The position numbers were made by a program, and so were the translations under genes. A model generated the notes under the pieces. It ran no database searches. It was not told where the DNA came from and saw only the letters and a program-made list of their open reading frames with translations. DNA of 64,000 nucleotides from Rutidosis leptorrhynchoides (lineage: Eukaryota > Streptophyta > Magnoliopsida > Asterales > Asteraceae): NCBI RefSeq assembly GCF_046630445.1, contig NC_092338.1:147383501-147447500 (forward strand). Direction: 5' to 3'. Below, piece by piece: positions 1 through 10,573 of the stretch (positions are counted from its first letter, which is position 1; each line of letters begins with the position of its first letter).

Positions 1-1058
1 TTTCACTACTATCTTTACCGTTCGCATTTCCGTTTAAAGAAACTCCTTGTAACATTTCTCCATGGATAGAGAAACTCCTCATATTACATAAGTATTCGCC
101 ACGAGGGTGAATAGTCCTAACGAACATTTTTCGAACCCTAACTAACTTGTTCAAACGTATCTTAAGAGATTCTTTTCCAACACGGTGTATCTTTGTCAAT
201 TATTCTGTATCGAAATACTCGTTTCACTTCTAGTTTTACAAGAAACCTTGGGAACCTGCTTAGACATGAGTACCGCGTACCACCCACAAACTGACGAACC
301 GAGCAAACGAACGATTTACGTCTTGGAAAGACATCTCACAAACTCGTATTGTCACCTTTAGTAGATCACTCTTACAACAGTAGTTACCACTCGTGTGTTC
401 ACGCGCACTTTTCGAAACCTTATATGACCGCTAATGTCATACCCCTGTTCATTTAACCAAAGCATCAACCACCGAAATCTGAACTCCATCAAGAAACAAC
501 AATTGAGATCGTTCAAGTCCGAGAAGGGCTCGAGACAACCCATTGTCGCCAGAAGAGTTATACCAAACTTAGAGGAGAACCTCACAAATCCCAGTGTGTA
601 ACCGCGTAATATTGAGAACCCGCACCTTGGAAGGGTGTAATCCGTTTCGGGAATCAGGGAAAGTTAAACCCGCGACATGTTAACCCTTTTGAAACCTTGG
701 GGCGTATTGGAACCGCTCCCTACCGTTTAGAACTTCCGACTCAATTAAGTTTCCGTTTACCCTACATTTCGTGTAACAAACTTAGAAACGTGTCCTGCGG
801 AACAGGAACGTGCAATCCTCCTGGATACATCAACTATCGATGACAAACTTCTCTTCATAGGAAAACCAGTTGAAACTGGGGATCGTAAAAACCGAACCTT
901 AATGCAACGTAAAACCCTGACTATCCAAATTCATGAGAACCCTCAAGAAGGTACTTTCACTTATTCATAGCATTGACAACGTAAAGTCTCGAGTAAGAGA
1001 TATCGACTACTACTTCCAACTAAATTTCGGGACGAAATTTCTTTTGAGTTGTGGATAA
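1..1058 (+). pseudogene. Decayed Ty3/gypsy pol 3' end (integrase C-terminus, chromovirus type)
   Basis: Forward-strand translation in shifting frames gives recognisable gypsy integrase pieces. Around 266-330 there is the segment STAYHPQTD followed by a degraded copy of the usual ERTIQTLE stretch. Around 405-455 there is ALFETLY followed by a C-x-TPV piece, and around 705-760 RIGTAPYRLELP, which is typical of the region just before the chromodomain. Many stops and frameshifts interrupt it, so it cannot make a protein. The stretch 1025-1058 has the gypsy pre-LTR signature (GGGACGAAATTTC then G-rich) and serves as polypurine tract next to the LTR that starts at 1059. The 5' part of this element lies outside the window. 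Confidence 0.8.
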
Positions 1059-3417
1059 TGTAACATCCCGCGTTTTTCCGTTAAATTTATTTTTAACACC
1101 GTCTTTTTCTTTTAAATAATACCTTTCGTTATTTAAATTCGTAGTTTCCGTTGACTAACGTTCATAATAATTCCGTCATTTAATTATAACATCTCTCGTT
1201 AACTTGCGTTTTAAAAATATTCGATCGGTTAAATCCCGCACCCGCTTTGAAACTCGAGGGACCGGAGTTGCCAAATGGGCAAACTAGTTGACTAGGTCAA
1301 CTAGTCAACCCATTTCATCCATTCCATCATCTCCCTCATCCCTTTTCTCTCCATCTCAAGAACACACACACAAACCCATTCCATTCATTCATCATCTAAG
1401 TTCAATCTTGGAAGCTCACAACAAATCCGATTACATATTTGGAATCCTCTCTTCATCCTCTACAATTTGATACCAACTTCATCTCGTTTGGGTAACATTT
1501 CTAAAACTCTAGATTTCTCTAAATTCGTGTTTTTGATTTGAAATGGTGTTAGTTAGTGTCTATGGCTCGAGTCTAACATGAATATATGTTTGGTTTGCTC
1601 GATTTGTTGTTTTTGGAGTAACTAGCATGAACTTGAAATGGGTGTGCTTAATCCTTGATTTTGGATGAGTTAATGTTGTTAGATTGTTAAAGTGCATGTT
1701 TTAATTGTGTTACTAGTATCACTAGCTTCGTTTTGATGCGTAGGTTGATTAAGAAAACTTCAAAAACATGAATATTGATTTTGTGATGTTTGACTAGGGT
1801 TTGATAGTTCTTGACATGAACTTTTGATGCTTGAATGCCATGGAATGTTAATTGTTAGTGATTAGTTGTAATGTATGCTTAATTACCTTCGAAACGGCAT
1901 ATCGTATGTGTAAATTGGATTCCCGAATCATAAAATACGTTTTACGAACTTGAAACTTTGAAAATAAACCTTTCTTGATCAATTGACGAGTTTTCGGTTA
2001 TTGTAAATGATGTTTTTGATTGATGAGATGTGGTTAGTTGTATTCCTCGTCAAAATACCTTTTCGACGATATATGATAGGCATTATAAGTGTTTGCGGAT
2101 CAAGAATTGGGTTGGAAAAGGTTTTGGTTCGTGCACACTTGGAAAAACTGACCAGAATTCTCTGCCCAGGTAGTGGCGCGGCGCGCCACATCCCCGCGCG
2201 GCGCGCAGAATCGCCTGGCCAGATTCTGCTCACTTTGTCACATTTCACGCGAAATGTTTGACTAGCTACCGACCTCCGATTCACATGAAACTTGTTTTAA
2301 TATACTTGTATATGAATATTTAGCATAGAAAAATAGTCCGGGACCCGACCCGAACGCGTTGACTTTTTCGTTGACTTTGACCAAGTTTGACTTTTAGTCA
2401 AACTTAACCAAACTTTTATACAATCGTTCTAACATGCTTTTGTACGTGATTCTTGCATGAAACTTGACAACGTGATTCACATGCTATACTATTCAAGTCG
2501 TATTGAGCCATAGGACTAATTGAACACATTTCACCCGACCTTGTGTCGTAACCGGTTAATTGATACAACTTATTTGTTTAGGTCAAGGCTAAGCAACATT
2601 CATGCACACGTTTACTTTTTGAAGTACATTTATACTCGTGCAATCAAAGGTGAGATCATAGTCCCACTTTTACTCTTTTTGAACTTATATTTGGGATGAG
2701 AAAACATAAACGATTCTTTTGAACTAAGTGAACACAAGAACGGGAAAACAAACATTCTACATACGAGTTTAGAACAAAAATCCTCAATTCGATTATCATT
2801 AGTTACACTTGCCGGGTGTAAGCGAGAACTTATGTTATATGGCCATATGGGTTGACAACCCTCATCCTTGACGGTTCGCTACCGTCTACGGATGAAATAT
2901 ATTTTCGAGAATCAGTGTTTGTTCTAGCACTAAGTGATGGGGTATACAATGGAAGGAATGTTAAGCTTTGATAATTGGGTGCTCGTGAAACAAACTTTTG
3001 GAATGTATTACTATTATTTCATTGATGCAAATCTTGTGGTTCACTTGTACTTACTTACTTAAACCTATGATTTCACCAACGTTTTCGTTGACAGATTTCT
3101 ATGTTTTTCTCAGGTCTTGCACGATATGTGAAACATGCTTCCGCTTACTATTTGATACTTGCATCCGATGTCGAGTATACATGCATTTCATGGAGCGTCT
3201 TTTGACTTTACTTTAAACCGTGTCGCCTAGATTTCAATCGTATCTGTAACGTTGTAACTTAACTTTTGGTTGAACAATTCTTGTAAACTTTGAAACAATC
3301 TTTATTTTGAAATGAAGGCGACATATTTTGGTCAAACGTTATCTTAAAGACTTATAATCAGGTAATGGGACCCACGTAGCCGACGCCGTCACTTGACGAT
3401 TTGTCGGGGTCGCTACA
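1059..3417 (+). mobile_element. Gypsy 3' LTR, family 1 (2.36 kb)
   Basis: It begins TGTAACATCCCG directly after the pol remnant and polypurine tract and ends GGTCGCTACA, so it has canonical TG...CA ends. It contains a GC-rich palindromic box (2173-2206), a strong hairpin group (2849-2895), a hairpin CAACG-TTTT-CGTTG (3077-3090) and a TTTTTCTCAG/G acceptor-like site (AG at 3112-3113). It has no coding capacity. Because the element's pol precedes it, this is the 3' LTR; the 5' LTR lies to the left of the window. Confidence 0.85.
2173..2206. repeat. GC-rich single-base-centred palindrome pair in LTR
   Basis: Two adjacent palindromes with one central base: GTGGCGCG-G-CGCGCCAC (2173-2189) and GCGCG-G-CGCGC (2196-2206). 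Their centres are 20 bp apart (2181 and 2201). The related LTR carries GCCGCG-G-CGCGGC (4295-4307) and TGTCGCG-G-CGCGACA (4315-4329), centres 21 bp apart, with different arms but intact symmetry. Confidence 0.8.
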
Positions 3418-5534
3418 AACCCCACCTCCCCATTTCCTTTTTCATTTCTTTTCCATTTTCATTTTATACTTTCCAAATTTCTCTCAATCTTCATTTCAAA
3501 GAATCATCATCTAATTCCAACCGAGCAAGCTTCAATCAAAACAAATTACATATTTGAACTCCTTGCAACTTCCTCTTCGATTCCATACCGATTTCATCTC
3601 ATTTGGGTAACTTTCTAAAATCACTAGATGTTGTGTTCTTGATGTTTTTAACTTATAAAGTTGTTAATTAGTGTCTATGGCTCAAGTCTAACATGAATAT
3701 ATGATTTATATGTTCGATCTTGTTATTTTTGATAACTAGCATGAACTTGAAAGTTTGGTGTGTTTGATTGATGATTTGGTTGCTTAAATGTTGTTAAATT
3801 TATAAATGCATTTATTAAATGTGTTCCTAACATCACTAGCTTCAATTTGATGTGTAGGTTGTTTTAGAAAACTTAATAAACTTGATTAGTGATTTTGGTG
3901 AATTTGGGTTAGGGTTTGATGAACTTGAAATGAACTTTTGATGTATTTAATGCCATGAATTGTTGTTAGTAAGTAGTTAGTTGTATTGTATGCTTGATTA
4001 CCTACAAAACGGCGCGTTATATGGATGCATTTAATTCCCGAATCCTATTTTGTGCATTTATGAACTTGAGCATTTATGGTGAACATTAATTGATCATTTA
4101 TTTTGAAAAGCCGATTGTTACAAATGATGTTTTTGGTTGTTGAAATGTGCTTAGTTGTTTTCCTTGTCAAAAGAGCTTTCCAACGATATAAGATACGAGT
4201 TCTAAGTGTTAGCGGTTTGTGATTTATGCTTGAAAGAGTTTTGGATTTGAGACTTAGAAAACTGAAACTGGCCAGGTACCAGCTCGCGTGTAATGCCGCG
4301 GCGCGGCCAGCCTTTGTCGCGGCGCGACATAAGGCGTGTCCAGCTTCTGACCACCTTGTCCAATATACGAAAAATGTGTGGCATGCTATGGACCTCCGAT
4401 TCACATGTAACTTGTTCTAACATGCTTATATATGAATAAAAACCTCAGAAAAATAGTTCGGGACCCTACCCGAACGTGTTGACTTTTTCGTTGACTTTGA
4501 CCGACCAAAGTTTGACTTTTTGTCAAACTTAACCAAATGATTATGCAATCTTTCTAACTTGTTTCTATACTTGTATCTTGCATGAAACTTGGACAATTTG
4601 TTTCACATGCTACATAATCGAGTCGTAACGAGCCATAAGACTAATTGAACATCTTTGACCAATCGCGTTTACCGTTATTGATACGACCTATTTATTTAGG
4701 TCAAGACTAGCATTGTTCTTTGCACACGTTACTTTGTGAAGTACTTTTCATACGTGCACTCAAGGTGAGATCATAGTCCCATCTTTCAAACAACTTTTAT
4801 GCTTTAAACTATGGGATGAGAAACATATACGTATCATGCTTTTACACTTTGAACACTAGTACGAAAACGAACATTCCACGTACAGGTTTGAACAAAAATC
4901 CTCAATTCAATTATCATTAGTTACACTTGCAGGGTGTAAACGTGAACTTATATTATGTGATCACATGGGCTTGACGAGCCTCATTCGGACGGTAGGCTAC
5001 CGTTAGCGGATGAAATATATTTTCGGGTCTAGTGTATGTTCTAACACTATGCAAAGGGTGCAAAACAGTTAAGTTTGATAATTGGGTGCCCGCGAAACAA
5101 ATAACAACTTTGGAATGCAAATGATTTTGATAATCATATTATATTAAATTTTGTGGTTCAAATGCAACGTTTACTAAAACACCTATGATTTCACCAACGT
5201 TTTCGTTGACAGTGTTCTATATGTTTTCTCAGGTCCTTGAACGCTACTTGATACATGCTTCTGCACTCTTTTTGATACTTGCTTGGATGTCGAGTATACA
5301 TGCATAGTTGGAGCGTCTTTTGACAACTTTTAAATTGTGTCGCATAGGTTTCATTCGTATGTTAAACATTGTAATGTAACTAGTCTTTGAACTACTTTTG
5401 TAAACTTGAAACATCCTTTTACTTATGAAATGAATGCGACATATTTTGGTCAAACGTCATGTTAAAGACTTATGACCACGTAACGGGACCTAAGTAGTCG
5501 GCGCCGTCAAACATGATTTGGTCGGGTCGCTACA
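3418..5534 (+). mobile_element. Truncated second gypsy LTR, family 1
   Basis: From about 3420 to 5534 the sequence re-runs the preceding LTR from its position ~1306 onward: the leader, the GC-rich palindrome box (4295-4329), the hairpin group (4968-5013), the CAACG hairpin (5195-5208) and the GGGTCGCTACA end. It is clearly more diverged than sister LTRs of one insertion would be. About 240 bp of the LTR start is missing at the left. The simplest reading is that the element ending at 3417 inserted into this older LTR, leaving only its right part in the window. Confidence 0.75.
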
Positions 5535-6464
5535 CTAGGAAGCCGCAATTGTAAGGATGTGTTGGAGGGTTTAGGGGAGAAACCCTATGTCGAGTGTTGA
5601 TGTTTTGTCTAGCTCGGGGTGTATTATTGTCGTCCTGGATTAATCCAGTGACAGATGGTCGTGTGTGGATCAATTGATGGGAAAGTAGAGTTCCTAAAGT
5701 GATTATTTTTGGTGTATTGAAATTTCTTCATTGAAGGAATAACCCGATTGTGGTGACGGGGGAAGTTGGTTCTTGATCCAGAGAATATTCATGAATGACT
5801 GGTTGAGTAGCATGTTATGAACCGATGGAGTACGGAGTTTTAAGGAAGCATGAATCCTTCTCGATTTTGATTAATGCAAGACATGGTTCACGACGTAGTG
5901 GGTTTAGTGGATTGCGTTGGGTGATATGGTTATGGATGTAGCTTAATGCGAGTTGTAGCGAGAACTTGAAGGGATATGTGGTGTTTTTCGTATTTCCTAA
6001 ATGGGAATTTTGGACGTTGAGTGTATGAGATATCGCTTGTTGCGTTAGTGCATGCTAGTGATTATTAGTGTGTGGTGAGATCCTAGAATTTACGAAAGAT
6101 GTCATGGATGTCGGGCTTGGTTGTGTTTCGTAGGATCGTGAGGCGTGACAACGATGATTGTCGGTGAATTGTTCTACTTTTAGGATGATGGTGGAGTGTA
6201 TGGTATGAGTTAGGATACTCGGCGTAGGAGCAACGGTTGCGGTTGTTTGACTCATGGGTTGATTACCCGATATCGTTGAAAATGGAAGTGTGATGTACGA
6301 TATCATTGTAATATGATGCGTTAGTGTACGAAGCGAGAAATTCGGATACGTGATTACTACATGTGTGACTCCGCGTAGGAAGCGGAAATGTTCTAGGGAG
6401 AAGTGCTTAACTTCTAGTGTAGGTGCGGATTATGAGGACGTGATCCAATTTAAATGGGACAGAG
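5535..6464 (+). mobile_element. Non-coding internal end of a gypsy element before its LTR
   Basis: No ORF or recognisable protein remnant was found here. The right edge (about 6447-6464) is a purine-rich AATTTAAATGGGACAGAG run immediately before an LTR-like start, as expected for the polypurine tract and 3' untranslated part of a gypsy element. The left edge abuts the end of the previous LTR at 5534. Assignment to the element that owns the LTR at 6465 rests on position alone. Confidence 0.5.
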
Positions 6465-8663
6465 TAGTAACACCTCGTTTTTCAGTTACGCGTTGTTTTG
6501 AACGTCACTCAAATTACGAGGCATGTAAGCGTATATTTGGATCCCAATTAAAGTTGGAGTTGATGTTCTAAAACCTTACCATTGGATAGTAAATCTCATT
6601 ACGTTTCCAACGATATTTGATTCATTAAAAACGGAGTTATGGTTTGAAAGTTACGATTAAAACAAAATGATGTTTCAGTCTCAGTGCATTTGGACGCCGT
6701 CCAGCCATTTTGGACGCCGTCCAAATGGCCTGACAGGCCAGCTGTTATAATTTTAATGAATTAAAAGTGGTATTTGTGTCTTTTTACTTGAGGACTGATT
6801 TGTAGCCTCAATATCAGTTTTAGATCCACTTTTAGATCATTTTCACATCCACACATCTATCCCATCTTCATCCTAGAGAGAGGAAGGGTTTTTAGAGAGG
6901 GAAAGCTTCATTTGGGGAAGAAGGATGTTGATTCGGGTTAAGGTGCAAGAGTTAAGGTTGTTCACCTCGTTAACGGCTACGTTTTTGTAATGTTGGTAAG
7001 TTCTAACTCCGATTTTCATTTTGTTAATTTGATATTCATTTAGGGTTTGAGCTTGATATTGTTAGAGACCCTTGAATGGTTGTGAAATGGGTTTGTTGTG
7101 ATTAGTAGATGGGTTTTTGACCAGTTATTGGTGGTTTTAAGGTTAGATGACGAAATCGGAAGTATTTGTTATGGTTTGGGTGTTTAATCACTAGATTGTA
7201 AGTGTGTTGGTGATTTAGATGTTCATAAGAACAAGTTTGTTGGTCAAAATGGGTGTTAACCTTGATTTAGTGTCAAACTAAGTTGTGGGTAAAGATTTGA
7301 TGAACCAAGCAAATAAATGTTTGATTTAGGTGTTAATTGGTGTTTTGAAAATATAATCACTAGTCGTTAGCGATTTTGGGCGTTTTCGGGACTTATGTCG
7401 AAATGGATGAATTGAGTTAGATAGTAATCCCTCGATTAAGGGATGTTTGTGTCGGGTTCTCTTTTAGAGAATGGTTATTTATGTGTATATTGTACCTATG
7501 TTGGTTATTTATGTGTATATTGTACCTATGTGTGATATAGGTGGTTACTTGCTCGAATTTGAGGACGGAGATCATGTTGTACATGACTTGTGCGGGCATT
7601 CCAAGGTGAGTGGAATAATTATACATGTGTGTATGTAATGTATTTACTTGTGCGAAATGCGATGTGGGTTTTAAGTTCGGGTATGCGATACCACATCGTG
7701 TTGGCATGGGATGAGGGTTTAAAGTTCGGGTATGCGATACCTCATCATCATGTGTGTGTGCGGGCGTGAAGTGTGGGTTTTAAGTTCGGGTATGCGATAC
7801 CACATTTCACGTGACAGGTGGGTTTTAAGTTCGGGTATGCGATACCACCCAAGGGACTAGTGATGCATACTAGTGGCGTCTGCGTGGCTAACGGTTCATT
7901 CGCGAGAATCGTTCCCTTTGTACGATTGGTTAACCATGGTTATGTGTTGTAGTGTAGCATATTATATTTTGGAATTATATGCTATTGTTTGTGCTAGCTT
8001 GCGTATTGGAGAATTTAGTGTTATACTTTGCGATGGTATGCTAATTAAATTGCTAGCGTGTATGCGGTAATTGTGTAAGTGATTGCAAGTAAGTAGATTA
8101 TATATGTATATGTATAATTATTGCATTCACTAAGCGTTATGCTTACCCCTCTCATTGTTTACTTTTTTACAGGTATTGTGATTATGAAGCTAGCTAGTTG
8201 TTAGGCTAGATGCGTAGGAGCGCTTGGGTTCGATGGGGTAGCTTTTGAATGTTTGGACGCGGATTGGGGATTTGGTAGTCCCCGGGATTATGCTCTTGAT
8301 ATTGGGTTGGGTTATTGAGTCTTAACCCATATATTGTGATGTAAACACTTTTATATGACGTATTGGTTACTATAAAACTTGAATTGGTTGTTACAAAGCG
8401 TTTGGTTTTTTGATTAAAAGTGATAAGTGTGTTTTGAAATGAAATGGGGCTGATCAGGTCTGCTGGACGCCGTCCAGTATAACGTGAGTTTGGGGTTTTC
8501 TGTCATAGAACATTTTAGTGTTACTGGACGCCATCCTGATTGTTGGACGCCGTCCTGTCCTTTGTTATTGGACGTCGTCCAGAGTTTTGGACGCCGTCCA
8601 GATGGTCTGTTATAAAAAAAAAATAAAGTCATGTTTTTGGTAAAACGAAGTTGGGTCGTTACA
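6465..8663 (+). mobile_element. Gypsy LTR, family 2 (2.2 kb)
   Basis: Starts with a slightly decayed (TA)GTAACACCTCG and ends GGGTCGTTACA. It contains two TGGACG-C-CGTCCA palindromes near the 5' end (6691-6725) and five more near the 3' end (8463-8602). It has a leader with a GGTAAGT donor-like site (GT at 6996-6997), a cluster of four hairpins with a constant loop (7660-7849) and a TTTTTTACAG/G acceptor-like site (AG at 8171-8172). It shares leader sequence and layout with the host LTR element at 42.9-44.4 kb, so the two are related families. Confidence 0.75.
7660..7849 (+). repeat. Four hairpins with constant loop and compensating stems
   Basis: Four copies of AAGTTCGGGTATGCGATA, preceded by GTTT or GTTTT, each bracketed by an inverted repeat of different sequence: CGATGTGG/CCACATCG (7660-7667 with 7691-7698), GATGAGG/CCTCATC (7710-7716 with 7740-7746), a 12-bp stem with one G-T pair (7765-7776 with 7800-7811), and GGTGG/CCACC (7817-7821 with 7845-7849). 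The loop itself contains the mini-stem GGTAT-GCG-ATACC. Confidence 0.85.
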
Positions 8664-10242
8664 ATATGGTTATATTTTAGTTTATATATACATATGTATG
8701 TAAAGATGTAATTTTTTTTTTTGGTAATGGATATATTTATGAATGTTAAATTGTTATCCATATATGATTCACAAATTACACGGTTGATACACATCTATAT
8801 CCATATTAATTTATTTAAATATAATCCATATTCACTGTATATGACTCAGATTAATCGTATGGATATTCAATGGACCAGCCATCTATTGCCATCTTTAGGT
8901 AGAATAACTACTTATAAGCTAGGTTGTAGATCTCATATGACTCGGTCGAGTTCTCGGCGATAACTCGACAAAACTGTCTCAAGGAGAAATCGGTGTCTAA
9001 CTTACTCATTACTCGGTCAAAAGCCGATCAACGGCGGTCAAATTTTTCCAGAAACAAGAAAAGATGAAGAAAGAAAACGTGGAAAGGAAAAGGAGAGGAG
9101 AAAAGAAGGAAACAAACTGAAACCTTTGGTGGCCAGAGAAGATAAAGAAGCGATTGTAACCTTTTTAAGGTTTTAAGTTGATAAAGGAAGCGCTATTCAC
9201 TTTTAGATCTAATCTGGAACATATCATGTTGATTTATATATTTATATTTAAATATTTTAATTTCCTTATATTTTAAGTAACGACAATAACAGTCCCTAAA
9301 TTGTTACTAAACTATATTAACAAAAACAAATATGATTATCACTCTTCAACCTTTAATAAAATGAGGGTAAAATCTCTGTTATTTATATATTATTATCAGA
9401 ATATATCTATTTTATTAAATATCAACATTAGTTAAAATATCAAGTTGTCGAGAACTCAAAAATCTCTTATCGAAATCTCCCAAGTTCTAAGTTCTCCAAC
9501 CTTACTTATAAGGAGTTTTTACATGATATATATAGTTATCCTTTCCTTTACGATAATAATATATCCTATATAGGAGTATCGTATGGTCGTATTTGTTCCA
9601 AAACATTTTTCACTCATACTTATCATAATTATAAGGAGAATATAATAATAATAATTCTAATAATTTTGATAATCTTATTAAATATATATTTCATATATTA
9701 AATATATATTTCATATATCTATAAAATCTGTTGTCTAGTATTCATTTTTGAATGTAACAAATTAATTGTCCACATCTATAAATAGATACGAACAATTAGG
9801 TCAAGTTACATTTTATCTTCAAAGTATATGTAAGACAAATATATTAGTGCAAAGTAAAGAGTAAAAATGAAAAGTCAACAAAAAAAAAAAAATACAACGT
9901 AATTATGACATTTCTTAAATTGTGATTTTTGTCCACGGACAATAGCTTTGTGACGGAGACAGTACTTGTTAAAGATTAAATTAAAGGGAAAAGATAACAT
10001 CTTCGTTAGAGCACTCTCAATCATAACATTTTTATCACCGTAACAAACTCAAACATCAGTATCACATCATCATGTTCTTACTATTTTCTCCTATGAAAGA
10101 TTCACTGTCATCTACGACATATTTACTCAACGTATCATGAACTCACATTTAATTATTTAATAGTTGAAGTTATTTATATCACTTATTATTATTAGTATTA
10201 TAACTATAAATTATAACTTAAATTATATTAAATATTTAAATA
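8664..10242. other. Non-coding AT-rich stretch
   Basis: No gene is supported. Around 8936-9050 there is an ACTCGG/CTCGGCGA-rich segment that resembles 25480-25690 and is probably a fragment of a dispersed repeat. Around 9680-9715 an 18-bp AT-rich unit is tandemly duplicated. The rest is low-complexity AT-rich DNA. Confidence 0.5.
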
Positions 10243-10573
10243 TTAATATTCAAATTGAAGTACTATTACTACAAGATCCTTTCGAAAGTCCTTAAAACTA
10301 GATTGGCAAAATTTATGGGAAAGTTGGTAGGAGATGCCCAAAGCGCTTACATTGAAGGACGATATATTTTGGATGGAGTCTTGATTGCGAATGAATCAGT
10401 GGATTACTTGCTAAGGAAAAAAGATAAGTGTCTAATTGTTACGGTAGACTTTGAAAAAGCATTTGATAGTGTAAACTGAGATTATCTAGAGGTAGTCTTC
10501 ATAAGCATGGAATTTGGCATAAATTGGAGAATATGGATGAAGGCATGTTTGAGTTCAGCTTTGATATCAGCTA
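10243..10573 (+). pseudogene. LINE (L1-type) reverse transcriptase remnant, segment 1
   Basis: The frame from 10255 encodes reverse transcriptase block text typical of plant LINEs: AKFMGKLVGDAQSAYIEGR, then ILDGVLIANE and VDFEKAFDSVN. After a stop at 10477-10479 the same protein continues through about 10573 (FGINWRIWM, then SALIS). The element is 5'-truncated near 10243. The frame resumes at 12583 after a 2.0-kb insertion flanked by AGCTA, so this is the first part of one broken LINE. Confidence 0.85.
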
